64,000 nt of DNA from NCBI GenBank assembly GCA_903915035.1, contig CAIWRI010000102.1, positions 35,004 to 99,003 on the forward strand. The letters run 5' to 3'. The DNA is from an uncultured Nitrosomonadales bacterium. Its GTDB lineage: Bacteria > Pseudomonadota > Gammaproteobacteria > Burkholderiales > Gallionellaceae. The first letter of the stretch is position 1. Each line of letters begins with the position of its first letter. The position numbers and the translations under genes are program-made. Shown here piece after piece: positions 45,897-53,617 of this stretch. Below the pieces are notes generated by a model, which was not told where the DNA came from, did no database searches, and was given only the letters and a program-made list of their open reading frames with translations.

Positions 45897-46670
45897 ATGA
45901 AGCATATCCATTCCCGCGATAACCCGTTTTATAAAGAGCTGGCAAGACTTGCGAATTCAGCGCGCTACCGTAACAAGGCGGGGTTGACCTTGCTCGACGG
46001 CGCACATTTGCTCAAAGCCTATCTCAATGCCGGCTGCCAGCCGCGCCATGTGCTGCTTAATTCTGCCGCGTTGCAGGATGATGAAATTACAGTGCTGCTT
46101 GTGCGTCTGGCTTTCGTGCCTGTCACGCAACTGGATGACAAGCTATTTGCGGCACTCTCAGAGTTAAAAACCACCACCGGCATGCTTGCACTGATTGATT
46201 TGCCGCAGGCTGTGATTGAAGTATCTCATTTTGCACTGTTGCTCGAAGCGATTCAGGATCCGGGCAATCTGGGGTCGATGTTGCGTTCGGCTGCTGCAGC
46301 AGGCTGCGATGCGGTGTTTCTGTCCTCCACTTGTGCCGATGCCTGGTCGCCGAAAGTGCTCAGAGCCGCTATGGGCGGACATTTTTGTCTGAATATTCAT
46401 GAGCAGCAGGATTTACTCAGTGTGGCGGATAGCTTTTCCGGAAAACTGCTGGCCACCACGCTTCAGGCGAGGAGCAGCCTGTATGAATGCGATCTGAGTG
46501 GCAATATCGCGTTCATGATGGGCAACGAAGGTGCCGGGCTGTCCGATAAGTTGCGGGGAATGGCGACACACCCTGTCACCATTCCGATGCCAGGCTCAGT
46601 CGAGTCACTGAATGTTGCTGCTGCCACGGCAATTTGTTTGTTTGAAGCTGTGCGCCAGCGTCAGTCTTAA
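45897..46670 (+). CDS. RNA 2'-O-methyltransferase, TrmH/SpoU family
   Basis: A 257-residue SPOUT methyltransferase acting on rRNA or tRNA. It has the N-terminal substrate-binding domain (MKHIHSRDNPFYKELARLAN, LTLLDGAHLLKAYL) and the knotted catalytic domain: motif 1 LLEAIQDPGNLGSMLRSAAA with the conserved Asn and Arg, motif 2 IAFMMGNEGAGLSDKL, and motif 3 IPMPGSVESLNVAAATAICL. Length and motifs fit the RlmB/TsnR-like group; the exact nucleotide target cannot be told. It appears to have its own promoter and no link to the EPS locus. Confidence 0.88.
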   Translation: MKHIHSRDNPFYKELARLANSARYRNKAGLTLLDGAHLLKAYLNAGCQPRHVLLNSAALQDDEITVLLVRLAFVPVTQLDDKLFAALSELKTTTGMLALIDLPQAVIEVSHFALLLEAIQDPGNLGSMLRSAAAAGCDAVFLSSTCADAWSPKVLRAAMGGHFCLNIHEQQDLLSVADSFSGKLLATTLQARSSLYECDLSGNIAFMMGNEGAGLSDKLRGMATHPVTIPMPGSVESLNVAAATAICLFEAVRQRQS

Positions 46671-46796
46671 GGGGCCGCTCTTAAAACGCAGCTGTGCTGC
46701 TACGCCTTGATGCACGGGAGCCTGCCGAAAAGATATTCACCTCGCATATTCACTCCGGGCAGGCAATCAACTGAACCACGTGTTATCATCTTCCGC

Positions 46797-47672
46797 ATGA
46801 AATTACAATCTGATACCTTACACCGCTTTTTGTTTGAACATGCACCGATCCGGGGGGAGCGGGTACATCTGGATGCCTCATGGTGCAGTGTGATGGAACG
46901 CCACGACTACCCGCCTCTGTTGCGTCAGCTGATGGGGGAGCTCACTGCGGCCGCTGTGCTGCTGGCAGCCACGCTGAAACTAGATGGCTCACTGGTGTTG
47001 CAAATACAGGGTAATGCTGCAATCAAATTGTTGGTGGTCGAATGTAGCGGAGACCTGAAGTTGCGTGCAACAGCGAAGTGGGAAGGCGAATTGCAGGGCA
47101 GTTTGTCTGAATTGTTCGGGGACGGACGTTTCATTATCACTCTGGTTCAACAGAATGGTAAACCTGCTTATCAGGGTATCGTTGAGTTGGCAGGGGATAG
47201 TATCTCAGAAATTTTGCAGAACTACATGTCCCGTTCAGAACAATTGGAGACGCGCTTGTGGCTGGCGGTTGATGAGCATTCGGCTTCAGGTATGCTGTTG
47301 CAGAAGCTGCCCGATCAGGCTGAAGGTGATAGCGACGCCTGGTCGAGATTCACTCAGCTGGCGGATACATTGCACGAGGAGGAGTTGATGCAGTTGCCAG
47401 CGGAAACTTTGCTGCACAGACTCTTCCACGAAGAAGATGTGCGCTTGTTTGAAGCACAGCCGGTTTTCTTCCATTGCTCCTGTACCCGCGACAACGTAGG
47501 TCAGATGCTGCGGATGTTTGGTCTAGAGGAAGTCGAATCTATACTGACCGAGAGGCAAACGATTGAAGTGTACTGTGAATTTTGCAATCACCGCTACGAA
47601 TTCGATAAAGTCGATGCAGCACAGTTGTTTTCTGCGACCGCGCAGCTTAAGTCCAGTAAAACCCAGCATTAG
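46797..47672 (+). CDS. hslO: Hsp33 redox-regulated chaperone
   Basis: A 291-residue cytosolic holdase chaperone activated by oxidation. The N-terminus FEHAPIRGERVHLDASWCSV, the central LMGELTAAAVLLAATLKLDG and VQQNGKPAYQGIVEL are typical. The C-terminal zinc site is intact: FHCSCTRDN followed about 30 residues later by VYCEFCNHRYEF (CxC plus CxxC). ATG 46797 gives the usual family N-terminus; the 30 in-frame residues upstream are unrelated. Regulation by the heat-shock sigma factor is expected, but no clear sigma-32 promoter was seen. Confidence 0.93.
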   Translation: MKLQSDTLHRFLFEHAPIRGERVHLDASWCSVMERHDYPPLLRQLMGELTAAAVLLAATLKLDGSLVLQIQGNAAIKLLVVECSGDLKLRATAKWEGELQGSLSELFGDGRFIITLVQQNGKPAYQGIVELAGDSISEILQNYMSRSEQLETRLWLAVDEHSASGMLLQKLPDQAEGDSDAWSRFTQLADTLHEEELMQLPAETLLHRLFHEEDVRLFEAQPVFFHCSCTRDNVGQMLRMFGLEEVESILTERQTIEVYCEFCNHRYEFDKVDAAQLFSATAQLKSSKTQH

Positions 47673-47721
47673 CACAAGCCAGTTATGCATCTATCGCGGT
47701 TGCAGCCTTCATATCAGAACA

Positions 47722-47886
47722 TTAATTCGCCTGAAGAGAGAGTATATTGAACTGTATATCCTGAATGAAAGCCGCAGCAATATTCAGGTGCTGATTGACG
47801 TCAGTGCTTGAGATTTTTGTCTTTGCATGGTTTAGTGCAGCAATAGCAGCCTGAATTTGTTGACTGATAATATCTTCAATGTCCAT
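47722..47886 (-). CDS. Small protein of unknown function (54 aa)
   Basis: MDIEDIISQQIQAAIAALNH begins a 54-residue acidic-to-neutral helical protein, rich in Ala, Ile and Gln, without membrane segment or cysteine. A strong Shine-Dalgarno AGGAG lies seven bases before ATG 47886, which decides the start over an in-frame ATG at 47916. I do not recognise the family. It converges with hslO (50 bases between the stops). Confidence 0.6.
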   Translation of the reverse strand: MDIEDIISQQIQAAIAALNHAKTKISSTDVNQHLNIAAAFIQDIQFNILSLQAN

Positions 47887-48009
47887 TGTGATCTCCTGAT
47901 ATTTTTTCGATTTCAAAATTTTAAAGGAAATACATGACAGTTATATTAATAGCTGTCAGACCATGCATATAAATTTTGTTGCGCTGATTTACTTATAATC
48001 AGGGATTAA

Positions 48010-48021
48010 GCCGCAAGCGGC
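48010..48021 (-). terminator. Possible weak terminator hairpin after the basic-tailed gene
   Basis: On the minus strand GCCGCTTGCGGC forms a 5-bp GC stem with a 2-base loop and is followed by TTAAT, a poor T-run. It lies 29 bases beyond the stop at 48050. The stem is short and the tail weak, so the call is tentative. Confidence 0.25.
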
Positions 48022-48049
48022 AACGGCCGCCTGGCATGGAAATTTACGT

Positions 48050-48475
48050 TTAAACGGGTTTTGCTTTGTTTGGGCGACCAGTTTTGATTTTATCCAGAGC
48101 AGACAGTGCTGACTGTAGTTGTTTGTCACTCATTGCACCCAAAGCAATCACCCCCGCCCGCAGTACTTCGCTTTTTTTCACTTGCATGCCAGCTTTCAGG
48201 CACAATTCCTTGATCTCAGTAATTTTCAGATATTCGCTCTGTGGCATGGTAAAGCTGTCACGCACTACTTTCAGCTTTGGTTTTTTTGTGACCTTTAGTT
48301 CCATTTTCGCTTCTTTATCGGGCTTAACTATGTTCAAAGCTTTTTCGGGCTGGATTGCCTGGACTTCCGGTTGCAATTTTTTAGTCACTGGTTTTGGTGC
48401 TGCAACAGCTTTATTGACTGGTTTTGCAACTGCTGGCTGAACAGTTTCAGTTGATTCGACTATTTTTGTTTTCAT
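48050..48475 (-). CDS. Basic-tailed putative DNA-binding protein (RHH-like)
   Basis: A 141-residue protein of two parts. Residues 1-about 70 are a Lys/Ala/Pro/Val-rich low-complexity tail with KP-type repeats reminiscent of histone H1-like proteins (VAKPVNKAVAAPKPVTKK). Residues about 72-130 form a compact helical domain, RDSFTMPQSEYLKITEIKEL with QVKKSEVLRAGVIALGAM, which looks like a ribbon-helix-helix domain, ending in IKTGRPNKAKP. Similar proteins occur in betaproteobacteria without firm function. A strong Shine-Dalgarno AGGAG precedes ATG 48475. A nucleoid-associated or regulatory role is inference. Confidence 0.65.
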   Translation of the reverse strand: MKTKIVESTETVQPAVAKPVNKAVAAPKPVTKKLQPEVQAIQPEKALNIVKPDKEAKMELKVTKKPKLKVVRDSFTMPQSEYLKITEIKELCLKAGMQVKKSEVLRAGVIALGAMSDKQLQSALSALDKIKTGRPNKAKPV

Positions 48476-48676
48476 GGTACTGGTCTCCTGTATTGATTCA
48501 TATACAGTATATACGGTAATTTTAAGAATGGAATTGTAATATTCGTTGAAAATAAGGTCATCTGCATCATGTTGCCATTTTTACAATGGTGATATGGCAT
48601 AAATAATAATTTTAGGAATAGCATTTCAACTTTTGAAAGGTTAGAATCACGCAGGTGATTTTATAAGGAATGATAC

Positions 48677-49090
48677 ATGCTTTACTTCGATATATTTCGC
48701 AATGATCCTGAGTTTGTGGAAATTAACAGTGGGGGGGTGTTGTACAGAGAAGGTGACAGTGCCAGCGCAATGTATGTCCTGGTGGAAGGCGAAGCTCAAA
48801 TCAGTATTGGCGGCATTTTTTTTGAAAGATGCACCCAGGGGAATTGTGTCGGGGAGATGGCTTTACTGGATAATTTGCCGCGCTATGGCACAGTGACAGC
48901 ACTGACACATTGCAGATTTATCCTCATTGATAAAAAAAGATTCCATTTTCTAGTGGATGAAAGCCCGGGATTCGCCTTGGAGCTGATGCGCGTGATTGCC
49001 AGAAGATTGAAAAAAGTAAGTCGTCAAGTCATCCAGTCAGCCTTGGAAAAAGCGGCTTTAGCGGGTTCTGCTTCATCTGTTATGAGATGA
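48677..49090 (+). CDS. Stand-alone cyclic-nucleotide-binding domain protein
   Basis: A 137-residue protein consisting only of a Crp-type effector domain. Features: VEINSGGVLYREGDSASAMY for the first beta-strands, VLVEGEAQISI, and the phosphate-binding cassette CVGEMALLDNLPRYGTVTAL, in which the G-E-x-A-L core is present and Arg follows at the usual place (PRYGTV). There is no helix-turn-helix, so it is not a transcription factor by itself; it may act in trans on a partner. Shine-Dalgarno AAGGA lies nine bases before ATG 48677. It converges with the CBS-GGDEF gene, 18 bases apart. Confidence 0.8.
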   Translation: MLYFDIFRNDPEFVEINSGGVLYREGDSASAMYVLVEGEAQISIGGIFFERCTQGNCVGEMALLDNLPRYGTVTALTHCRFILIDKKRFHFLVDESPGFALELMRVIARRLKKVSRQVIQSALEKAALAGSASSVMR

Positions 49091-49108
49091 GATTCGTTTG
49101 ATCCGTTA

Positions 49109-50056
49109 TTAACTGACAGGCGTGCAAATGAAAAATTGATTTTTACCTTTGTTTTTAGCAATATACATGGCATTATCTGCAGCAATTAGCAGGGAATTTA
49201 ATTCGCTGGCATGATCCGGATATTCTGCGATGCCGATGCTAGCGGTAATGTGGCTAATGATTTTTTTACCAAAGGTGTATTTCTCCCGTAATGAGTCAAG
49301 GATGCGTTGTGCGACCGTAACGGCTCGCTCAAGGTCAGATTCCAGTAACAGTACAACAAATTCATCACCGCCCATACGGGCTGCGGTATCTCCTTCCCGT
49401 ATGCAGGAGAGCAAGCGTATAGACACTTCTTTCAACAGGCTATCGCCTATACTATGACCATAGGTGTCATTGACAGGTTTAAATCCATCCAAATCAATAA
49501 ACAAAAGGGAGGTCGTGCGCGACGAACGGTTAGAAGCCGAGAGTGCCTGATGCAGACGATCCAGTAACAAGGTCCGGTTAGGCAGTCCGGTAAGTTGATC
49601 AAAATGTGCCAGACTAAACAGATATTTTTGTTTGCGCCGGGTAATCTCATTGATCAGATCGTAACCGTTTGCCATGCCCAAATAGCGTTTGTCTTTGGTG
49701 ATGATAAAACCATTAATCATGTGCTCCATGCCCGCATCTGAAATGATACGAGCTAAATCCTCAATGCAGGTGCTCCTGTCTACGATAATGGGTTTTTCGT
49801 CCATCATGCTGGCAATGGGTTTCTTGCCATTGAGTTCCTTGAGATACTGTTTACTGAAAAACTCGGTAATCTCTTGTCGCACGATCATACCGACTGGTCG
49901 CTCCTTATCGTTGATGACAGGTAATGCATACAAGTTTTTGTTGTCATGAAATAAATCCAGTACTTCTATGCAGTTAGTGCGTTCATGCACAGCGGGTATT
50001 TTTTTCAGCAACTGCTCAACGGTTGTACTGACCTCACCGTTTGCATGTATTTTCAT
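49109..50056 (-). CDS. CBS-pair diguanylate cyclase (GGDEF)
   Basis: A 315-residue cytosolic protein. Residues about 10-140 hold two CBS motifs (TTVEQLLKKIPAVHERTNCI, ALPVINDKERPVGMIV, PIIVDRSTCIEDLARIISDA), a nucleotide-sensing module. The GGDEF domain spans about 150-310: FDQLTGLPNRTLLLDRL, LFIDLDGFKPVNDTYGH, and the active-site loop RMGGDEFVVLL (229-233). An inhibitory-site RxxD (R220-D223) sits five residues before it. All catalytic residues appear intact, so it should make cyclic di-GMP. Similar CBS-GGDEF proteins respond to adenylates; the ligand here is unknown. Shine-Dalgarno AGAGGA precedes ATG 50056. Confidence 0.88.
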   Translation of the reverse strand: MKIHANGEVSTTVEQLLKKIPAVHERTNCIEVLDLFHDNKNLYALPVINDKERPVGMIVRQEITEFFSKQYLKELNGKKPIASMMDEKPIIVDRSTCIEDLARIISDAGMEHMINGFIITKDKRYLGMANGYDLINEITRRKQKYLFSLAHFDQLTGLPNRTLLLDRLHQALSASNRSSRTTSLLFIDLDGFKPVNDTYGHSIGDSLLKEVSIRLLSCIREGDTAARMGGDEFVVLLLESDLERAVTVAQRILDSLREKYTFGKKIISHITASIGIAEYPDHASELNSLLIAADNAMYIAKNKGKNQFFICTPVS

Positions 50057-50203
50057 GAATCTTATTCCTCTACGCTAATAATTGAGACGATATTTAATAT
50101 ACAACATTCGGGGCAATTCTACGCCTGAAATGATCTTCTGTACTTTAATTACCACTGAAAAAGACTTGCAACGTTCATTGCAGGGGAATTTTAGCCTAGG
50201 CAG

Positions 50204-50368
50204 CTAATTACTTACAGGCATGTTGTTCTGTCCCGTTCTTGTAATTTGGCTGCTGTTGAGTGTGTGCTGATTGGACTGTGTTGACAGCGGTATACTCGCC
50301 TGGGCATCCTGTTCCTCAGTCATTAAAATATAATCGATTTCTTCAGGCTGGGTGAGATAATGGCTCAT
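50204..50368 (-). CDS. Small protein of unknown function (54 aa), strong RBS
   Basis: A frame of 54 codons from ATG 50368 to TAG 50204, preceded by a near-perfect Shine-Dalgarno AAAGGAG at a five-base spacing. The product begins MSHYLTQPEEIDYILMTEEQ and continues as a polar, Gln/Ser/Thr/Asn-rich, probably disordered chain, with no hydrophobic segment or cysteine. I recognise no family. It lies between the CBS-GGDEF gene and the HAD gene on the same strand, and may share a transcript with the GGDEF gene (147 bases downstream). Confidence 0.5.
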   Translation of the reverse strand: MSHYLTQPEEIDYILMTEEQDAQASIPLSTQSNQHTLNSSQITRTGQNNMPVSN

Positions 50369-50490
50369 GACAACTCCTTTAAATATTCAAATCAGTATTT
50401 CATTCCGGATTAGCTGACCTGTTCCTTCGAGCATGAATCATGAGAACTGACTACTGAGGGAATATGATAGCTTAATGATATAGGGCATTG

Positions 50491-51210
50491 TTACCGCGCA
50501 GCTGGCAAATCGGGACCTTCAGCGTTAAGGCTCAGCGCATGAAGCAGGCGATCGATAAATGCCCCGGGTGTCGTTGAGATGACTTCGTCGGGAACAGCAA
50601 ATTTGTCGATCAGGCGTTGGCTACCTTCAAATCCGTAAGACACGACAAAGGGATGCATGCCTGCGCTAATAGCAGCCTGATAGTCGCTGTGTTCGTCGCC
50701 GCATGCATAAGCGCGCGCAGGATTGATATTAAACGATTGCCTGGCCTGCTTCAGGTATTTGGTCTTGTTTTCTTTTCGCGGAATACAGGCAAGATAATCA
50801 AATTCGTCTATATTGATGTCGTAACGCTTAAACAAGCAGCGCAGTGTTTTTTCAGGTTCATTCGTCACATTGCGGGTAACCAGTCCTACTCTGATGTCAG
50901 GCGCGTCCAGCAGTCGGCGTAATAATTGTGCAATGCCTGGGTATAAACAGGCATCGTGACGGTAAACCTCGGTCAGCGTTTCCAGCAGTTTTTTGCGGCT
51001 CTGTCTGCCGAATTGCTGGCGCAGATTGGCAGGGAACTCACGAAGTCCACCGAGAAATTTTAACAGTTTGCGTCGTTTTTGAAAGCGGTCGATATCACCA
51101 ATATTCATGCCGTGTTTGAGAAAAGCCAGTTCGATGGCATGAAACGCGTCTATAGTCGTCCCATCGGCATCAAAAATGACCAAGTGCTCGTTGTTTTCGA
51201 ACTGTTCCAT
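50491..51210 (-). CDS. HAD-superfamily hydrolase
   Basis: A 239-residue phosphatase-like protein. Motif I is LVIFDADGTTIDAFHA (nucleophile Asp and +2 Asp), motif II VGLVTRNVTN, motif III the lysine in KENKTKYLKQA, and motif IV ACGDEHSDYQAAISAGM. A helical cap lies between motifs I and II, as in phosphoglycolate-phosphatase-like enzymes. ATG 51210 is preferred over an in-frame TTG at 51240. It is divergent from murJ, with 137 bases between the starts. Substrate unknown. Confidence 0.83.
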   Translation of the reverse strand: MEQFENNEHLVIFDADGTTIDAFHAIELAFLKHGMNIGDIDRFQKRRKLLKFLGGLREFPANLRQQFGRQSRKKLLETLTEVYRHDACLYPGIAQLLRRLLDAPDIRVGLVTRNVTNEPEKTLRCLFKRYDINIDEFDYLACIPRKENKTKYLKQARQSFNINPARAYACGDEHSDYQAAISAGMHPFVVSYGFEGSQRLIDKFAVPDEVISTTPGAFIDRLLHALSLNAEGPDLPAAR

Positions 51211-51309
51211 AGTTGGAACTATAGCGCTGTCAGATGTCAAAAATATGACAGCGACAGCAGGGTGTATTTCAATGACTGAGTTTGAATCAGTTTTTCATTT
51301 CGAGCTCAA

Positions 51310-51318
51310 TGGTATGAT
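51310..51318 (+). promoter_or_regulatory. Possible extended -10 promoter for murJ
   Basis: TGGTATGAT matches the extended -10 form (TG, one base, TATnAT) with one change in the hexamer. No -35 similarity is seen at 16-18 bases. The predicted start near 51325 is 23 bases before murJ. Confidence 0.38.
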
Positions 51319-51347
51319 GCGCAGCTTTCAAATAATTTGCTCACATA

Positions 51348-52886
51348 ATGAATCTACTTAAATCACTGGCCACCATCAGCGGTCTGACACTGGTATCGCG
51401 TATTCTGGCTTTCGCCCGTGATGTGCTTATCGCAAGGGTGTTTGGTGCCGGCATGGCGACGGACGCTTTCTTCGTCGCCTTCAAATTGCCCAATCTGTTG
51501 CGTCGTATGTTCGCCGAAGGCGCTTTCTCACAGGCTTTTGTGCCGATTTTCGGCGAATATAAAAACAGGCGCGGTCATGACGCTACTAAATTACTGCTGG
51601 ATCATGTCACTACGATGTTGGCGCTGATTCTGTTTGTGGTGACGCTGATCGGTATTATCGCCGCCCCTCTTCTGGTTTATATCAGCGCGCCCGGTTTCGT
51701 CAAAGAGCATGAGAAGTTTGAGCTGACCGTGCAATTACTGCGTTTCACGTCGCCGTATATTTTTTTCATCTCTCTGGTGGCGGTGGCGGCGGCAATACTC
51801 AATACCTATAACAAGTTCTGGGTGCCGGCTTTTGCGCCGATACTGCTCAATATTTGTTTTATCGGCGGTGCGCTGTGGCTGGCACCCTATTGCCATCCCC
51901 CCGTCATGGCACTGGCATGGGCAGTATTTATTGCAGGTATTGTGCAACTGGCATTTCAAATACCGTTCCTGAAAAAAATAGACATGCTGCCTGACTTTCG
52001 TTTCAGCTGGACAGACGAGGGGATGCGGCGCGTCATCAGGCAAATGGGTCCTGCGATGTTTGGCGTATCCATATCGCAGATCAGTCTGATTATTAATACG
52101 ATTTTTGCTTCATTTCTGGCAGCCGGCAGCGTCTCATGGCTATATTATGCGGATCGCCTGATGGAATTTCCCTCCGGTTTGCTGGGTGCTGCGCTGGGCA
52201 CGATTCTGTTGCCCTCATTATCCAAATGTCATGCCAGTAAAAATACCGTTGAATACTCCAAATTGCTCGACTGGGGGTTGCGGCTGACTTTCATGCTGGC
52301 GTTGCCTTCGGCGCTGGCCTTGGGCATGATTGCCGTTCCCTTATTGTCCACCTTTTTTCAGCGCGGGGCTTTTGTTGCAAACGATGTACTTATGACCAGC
52401 CATGCGCTGATAGGTTACAGCGTCGGCTTGATCGGCATGATACTGGTAAAAATACTGGCACCAGGCTTTTATGCCAGGCAGGACATCCGAACGCCGGTAA
52501 AAATAGGTATCGTAACCTTAATTGCCACACAACTGATGAACGCGCTGTTTATCGGCTGGATTGAACATGCGGGATTGGCATTGTCGATAGGACTGGGTGC
52601 ATGTCTGAATTCTGCAATCCTGTTTCACTTTCTGCGTAAAAAAGGTATTTATCAGCCTGAACCCGGCTGGTCTGCATATTTTATCAAGATAGGCCTAGCG
52701 ATGCTGGCGCTGGGTATTACGCTTTGGTTTGGCATGGGCAGCGAACAGAGTTGGCTGATCAGTTCAGGTTGGACTCGCGTTACACGTTTGGCGCTGCTGG
52801 TGACGGGCGGTGTGTTGGTGTATTTCGCGGTCTTGGCTGCTTTGGGTTTCAGGCCTCGGGACTTTTCACGCAGCGCAGTTTCCTGA
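51348..52886 (+). CDS. murJ: Lipid II flippase MurJ (MviN)
   Basis: A 512-residue inner-membrane protein with 14 helices that flips the peptidoglycan precursor lipid II. The N-terminus [20 protein letters not shown], followed by [20 protein letters not shown] and [20 protein letters not shown] with the VPIF continuation, is diagnostic, including the conserved Arg residues in the central cavity (Arg in the SRILAFARD stretch, and [10 protein letters not shown]). [20 protein letters not shown] is also conserved. Unlike the EPS flippase at 3699 it belongs to the essential peptidoglycan pathway. Confidence 0.95.
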   Translation: MNLLKSLATISGLTLVSRILAFARDVLIARVFGAGMATDAFFVAFKLPNLLRRMFAEGAFSQAFVPIFGEYKNRRGHDATKLLLDHVTTMLALILFVVTLIGIIAAPLLVYISAPGFVKEHEKFELTVQLLRFTSPYIFFISLVAVAAAILNTYNKFWVPAFAPILLNICFIGGALWLAPYCHPPVMALAWAVFIAGIVQLAFQIPFLKKIDMLPDFRFSWTDEGMRRVIRQMGPAMFGVSISQISLIINTIFASFLAAGSVSWLYYADRLMEFPSGLLGAALGTILLPSLSKCHASKNTVEYSKLLDWGLRLTFMLALPSALALGMIAVPLLSTFFQRGAFVANDVLMTSHALIGYSVGLIGMILVKILAPGFYARQDIRTPVKIGIVTLIATQLMNALFIGWIEHAGLALSIGLGACLNSAILFHFLRKKGIYQPEPGWSAYFIKIGLAMLALGITLWFGMGSEQSWLISSGWTRVTRLALLVTGGVLVYFAVLAALGFRPRDFSRSAVS

Positions 52887-52905
52887 TTCTTGAGGCTTCA
52901 TGGCT

Positions 52906-52941
52906 GCTGAATCCTGAATTGCTGAATTGCTGAATTGCTGA
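52906..52941. repeat. Tandem octamer repeat (GCTGAATT)n
   Basis: About four and a half consecutive copies of GCTGAATT with small variations (GCTGAATC, CTGAATT, GCTGAATT, GCTGAATT, GCTGA) just after murJ. Confidence 0.8.
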
Positions 52942-53105
52942 CGGCTAAAGCTCGCAATCGTCTGTATAAGGGGCGTGCGCCGTTGGCACCATATTCTTAT
53001 TAAAAATCAGGATTTCCTATTGTATTGCCGTGCATCTTTACGCATAATCAAAACGTGCGCCGTGTCTTGCTGCCCCTTAACGGGCTCAATTTTGTGACGG
53101 GCTGT

Positions 53106-53358
53106 TTTTGGCTCAAAACTTTACCTGCATTAAAGGCAGTGTAATTTGGCAAGTCATATTTGCTGTACTCGCATTAATACGATTGTGAAGGATGGGTTGT
53201 GAGCAAGTCGGTAAACGAGCAAGATTCGCTGCGGCTGGCTGCGGAAATTCAGCATGCAGTACCCCTCGTAGACAATTCGAAATGTTTTGAAACCATATCG
53301 CCAGCATTACGCCTGCAAAGCAGGCAGGTCGAATGTGTGACCTGATTTTGAGCCAAAA
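53106..53358. mobile_element. MITE-like element with 13-bp inverted repeats
   Basis: The sequence TTTTGGCTCAAAA at 53106-53118 recurs as its exact reverse complement, TTTTGAGCCAAAA, at 53346-53358, bounding 253 bases with no credible transposase. The size and arrangement fit a miniature inverted-repeat element. No clear target-site duplication is visible on the flanks, and no related transposase is in the window, so the call rests on the repeats alone. Confidence 0.4.
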
Positions 53359-53617
53359 GCGACCGGCCAAGCAGTAAGTTTGATGTCGATCTGGCGGCGT
53401 GTCCTTGATAGTCTGAAAACAGCGGGGACTGTGCAGGGAGTATCGTATAAAAAGTGGCCAGATCTAAATTTTATGGCGTGCTTAGCATCAGTTAATAGTA
53501 TTATGATTCCATAATTTGTTCGAACAGCTTAAGGCCGAAAAACTTACGGCAAGCTTTTGGTCTTTTCTACAGGTAAGCTGCTCGTTCGATCTGACATGAT
53601 CGCGAGGTTTTGCTCAA

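Larger units (their letters stand above)
52887..53617. other. Intergenic region with repeats (murJ to sensor gene)
   Basis: This 731-base gap contains a run of octamer repeats (52906-52941), a 253-base segment bounded by perfect 13-bp inverted repeats (53106-53358), and a small palindrome GCCTGCAAAGCAGGC (53311-53325) within that segment. It shows no convincing gene: an 85-residue frame on the minus strand covers the inverted-repeat segment but lacks a ribosome binding site. No clear promoter for the sensor gene at 53618 was identified. Confidence 0.6.

Noticed and set aside
48488..48507. LexA-like box upstream of the basic-tailed gene (CTGT...ACAG)
   Set aside because: The half-sites are 12 bases apart instead of the eight required for LexA.
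53311..53325. Terminator hairpin GCCTGCAAAGCAGGC
   Set aside because: There is no T-run on either side and it lies far from any gene end.
53113..53370. 85-codon minus-strand frame over the inverted-repeat segment
   Set aside because: It spans both repeat ends, has no Shine-Dalgarno sequence and no recognisable protein feature; more likely chance reading of a non-coding element.
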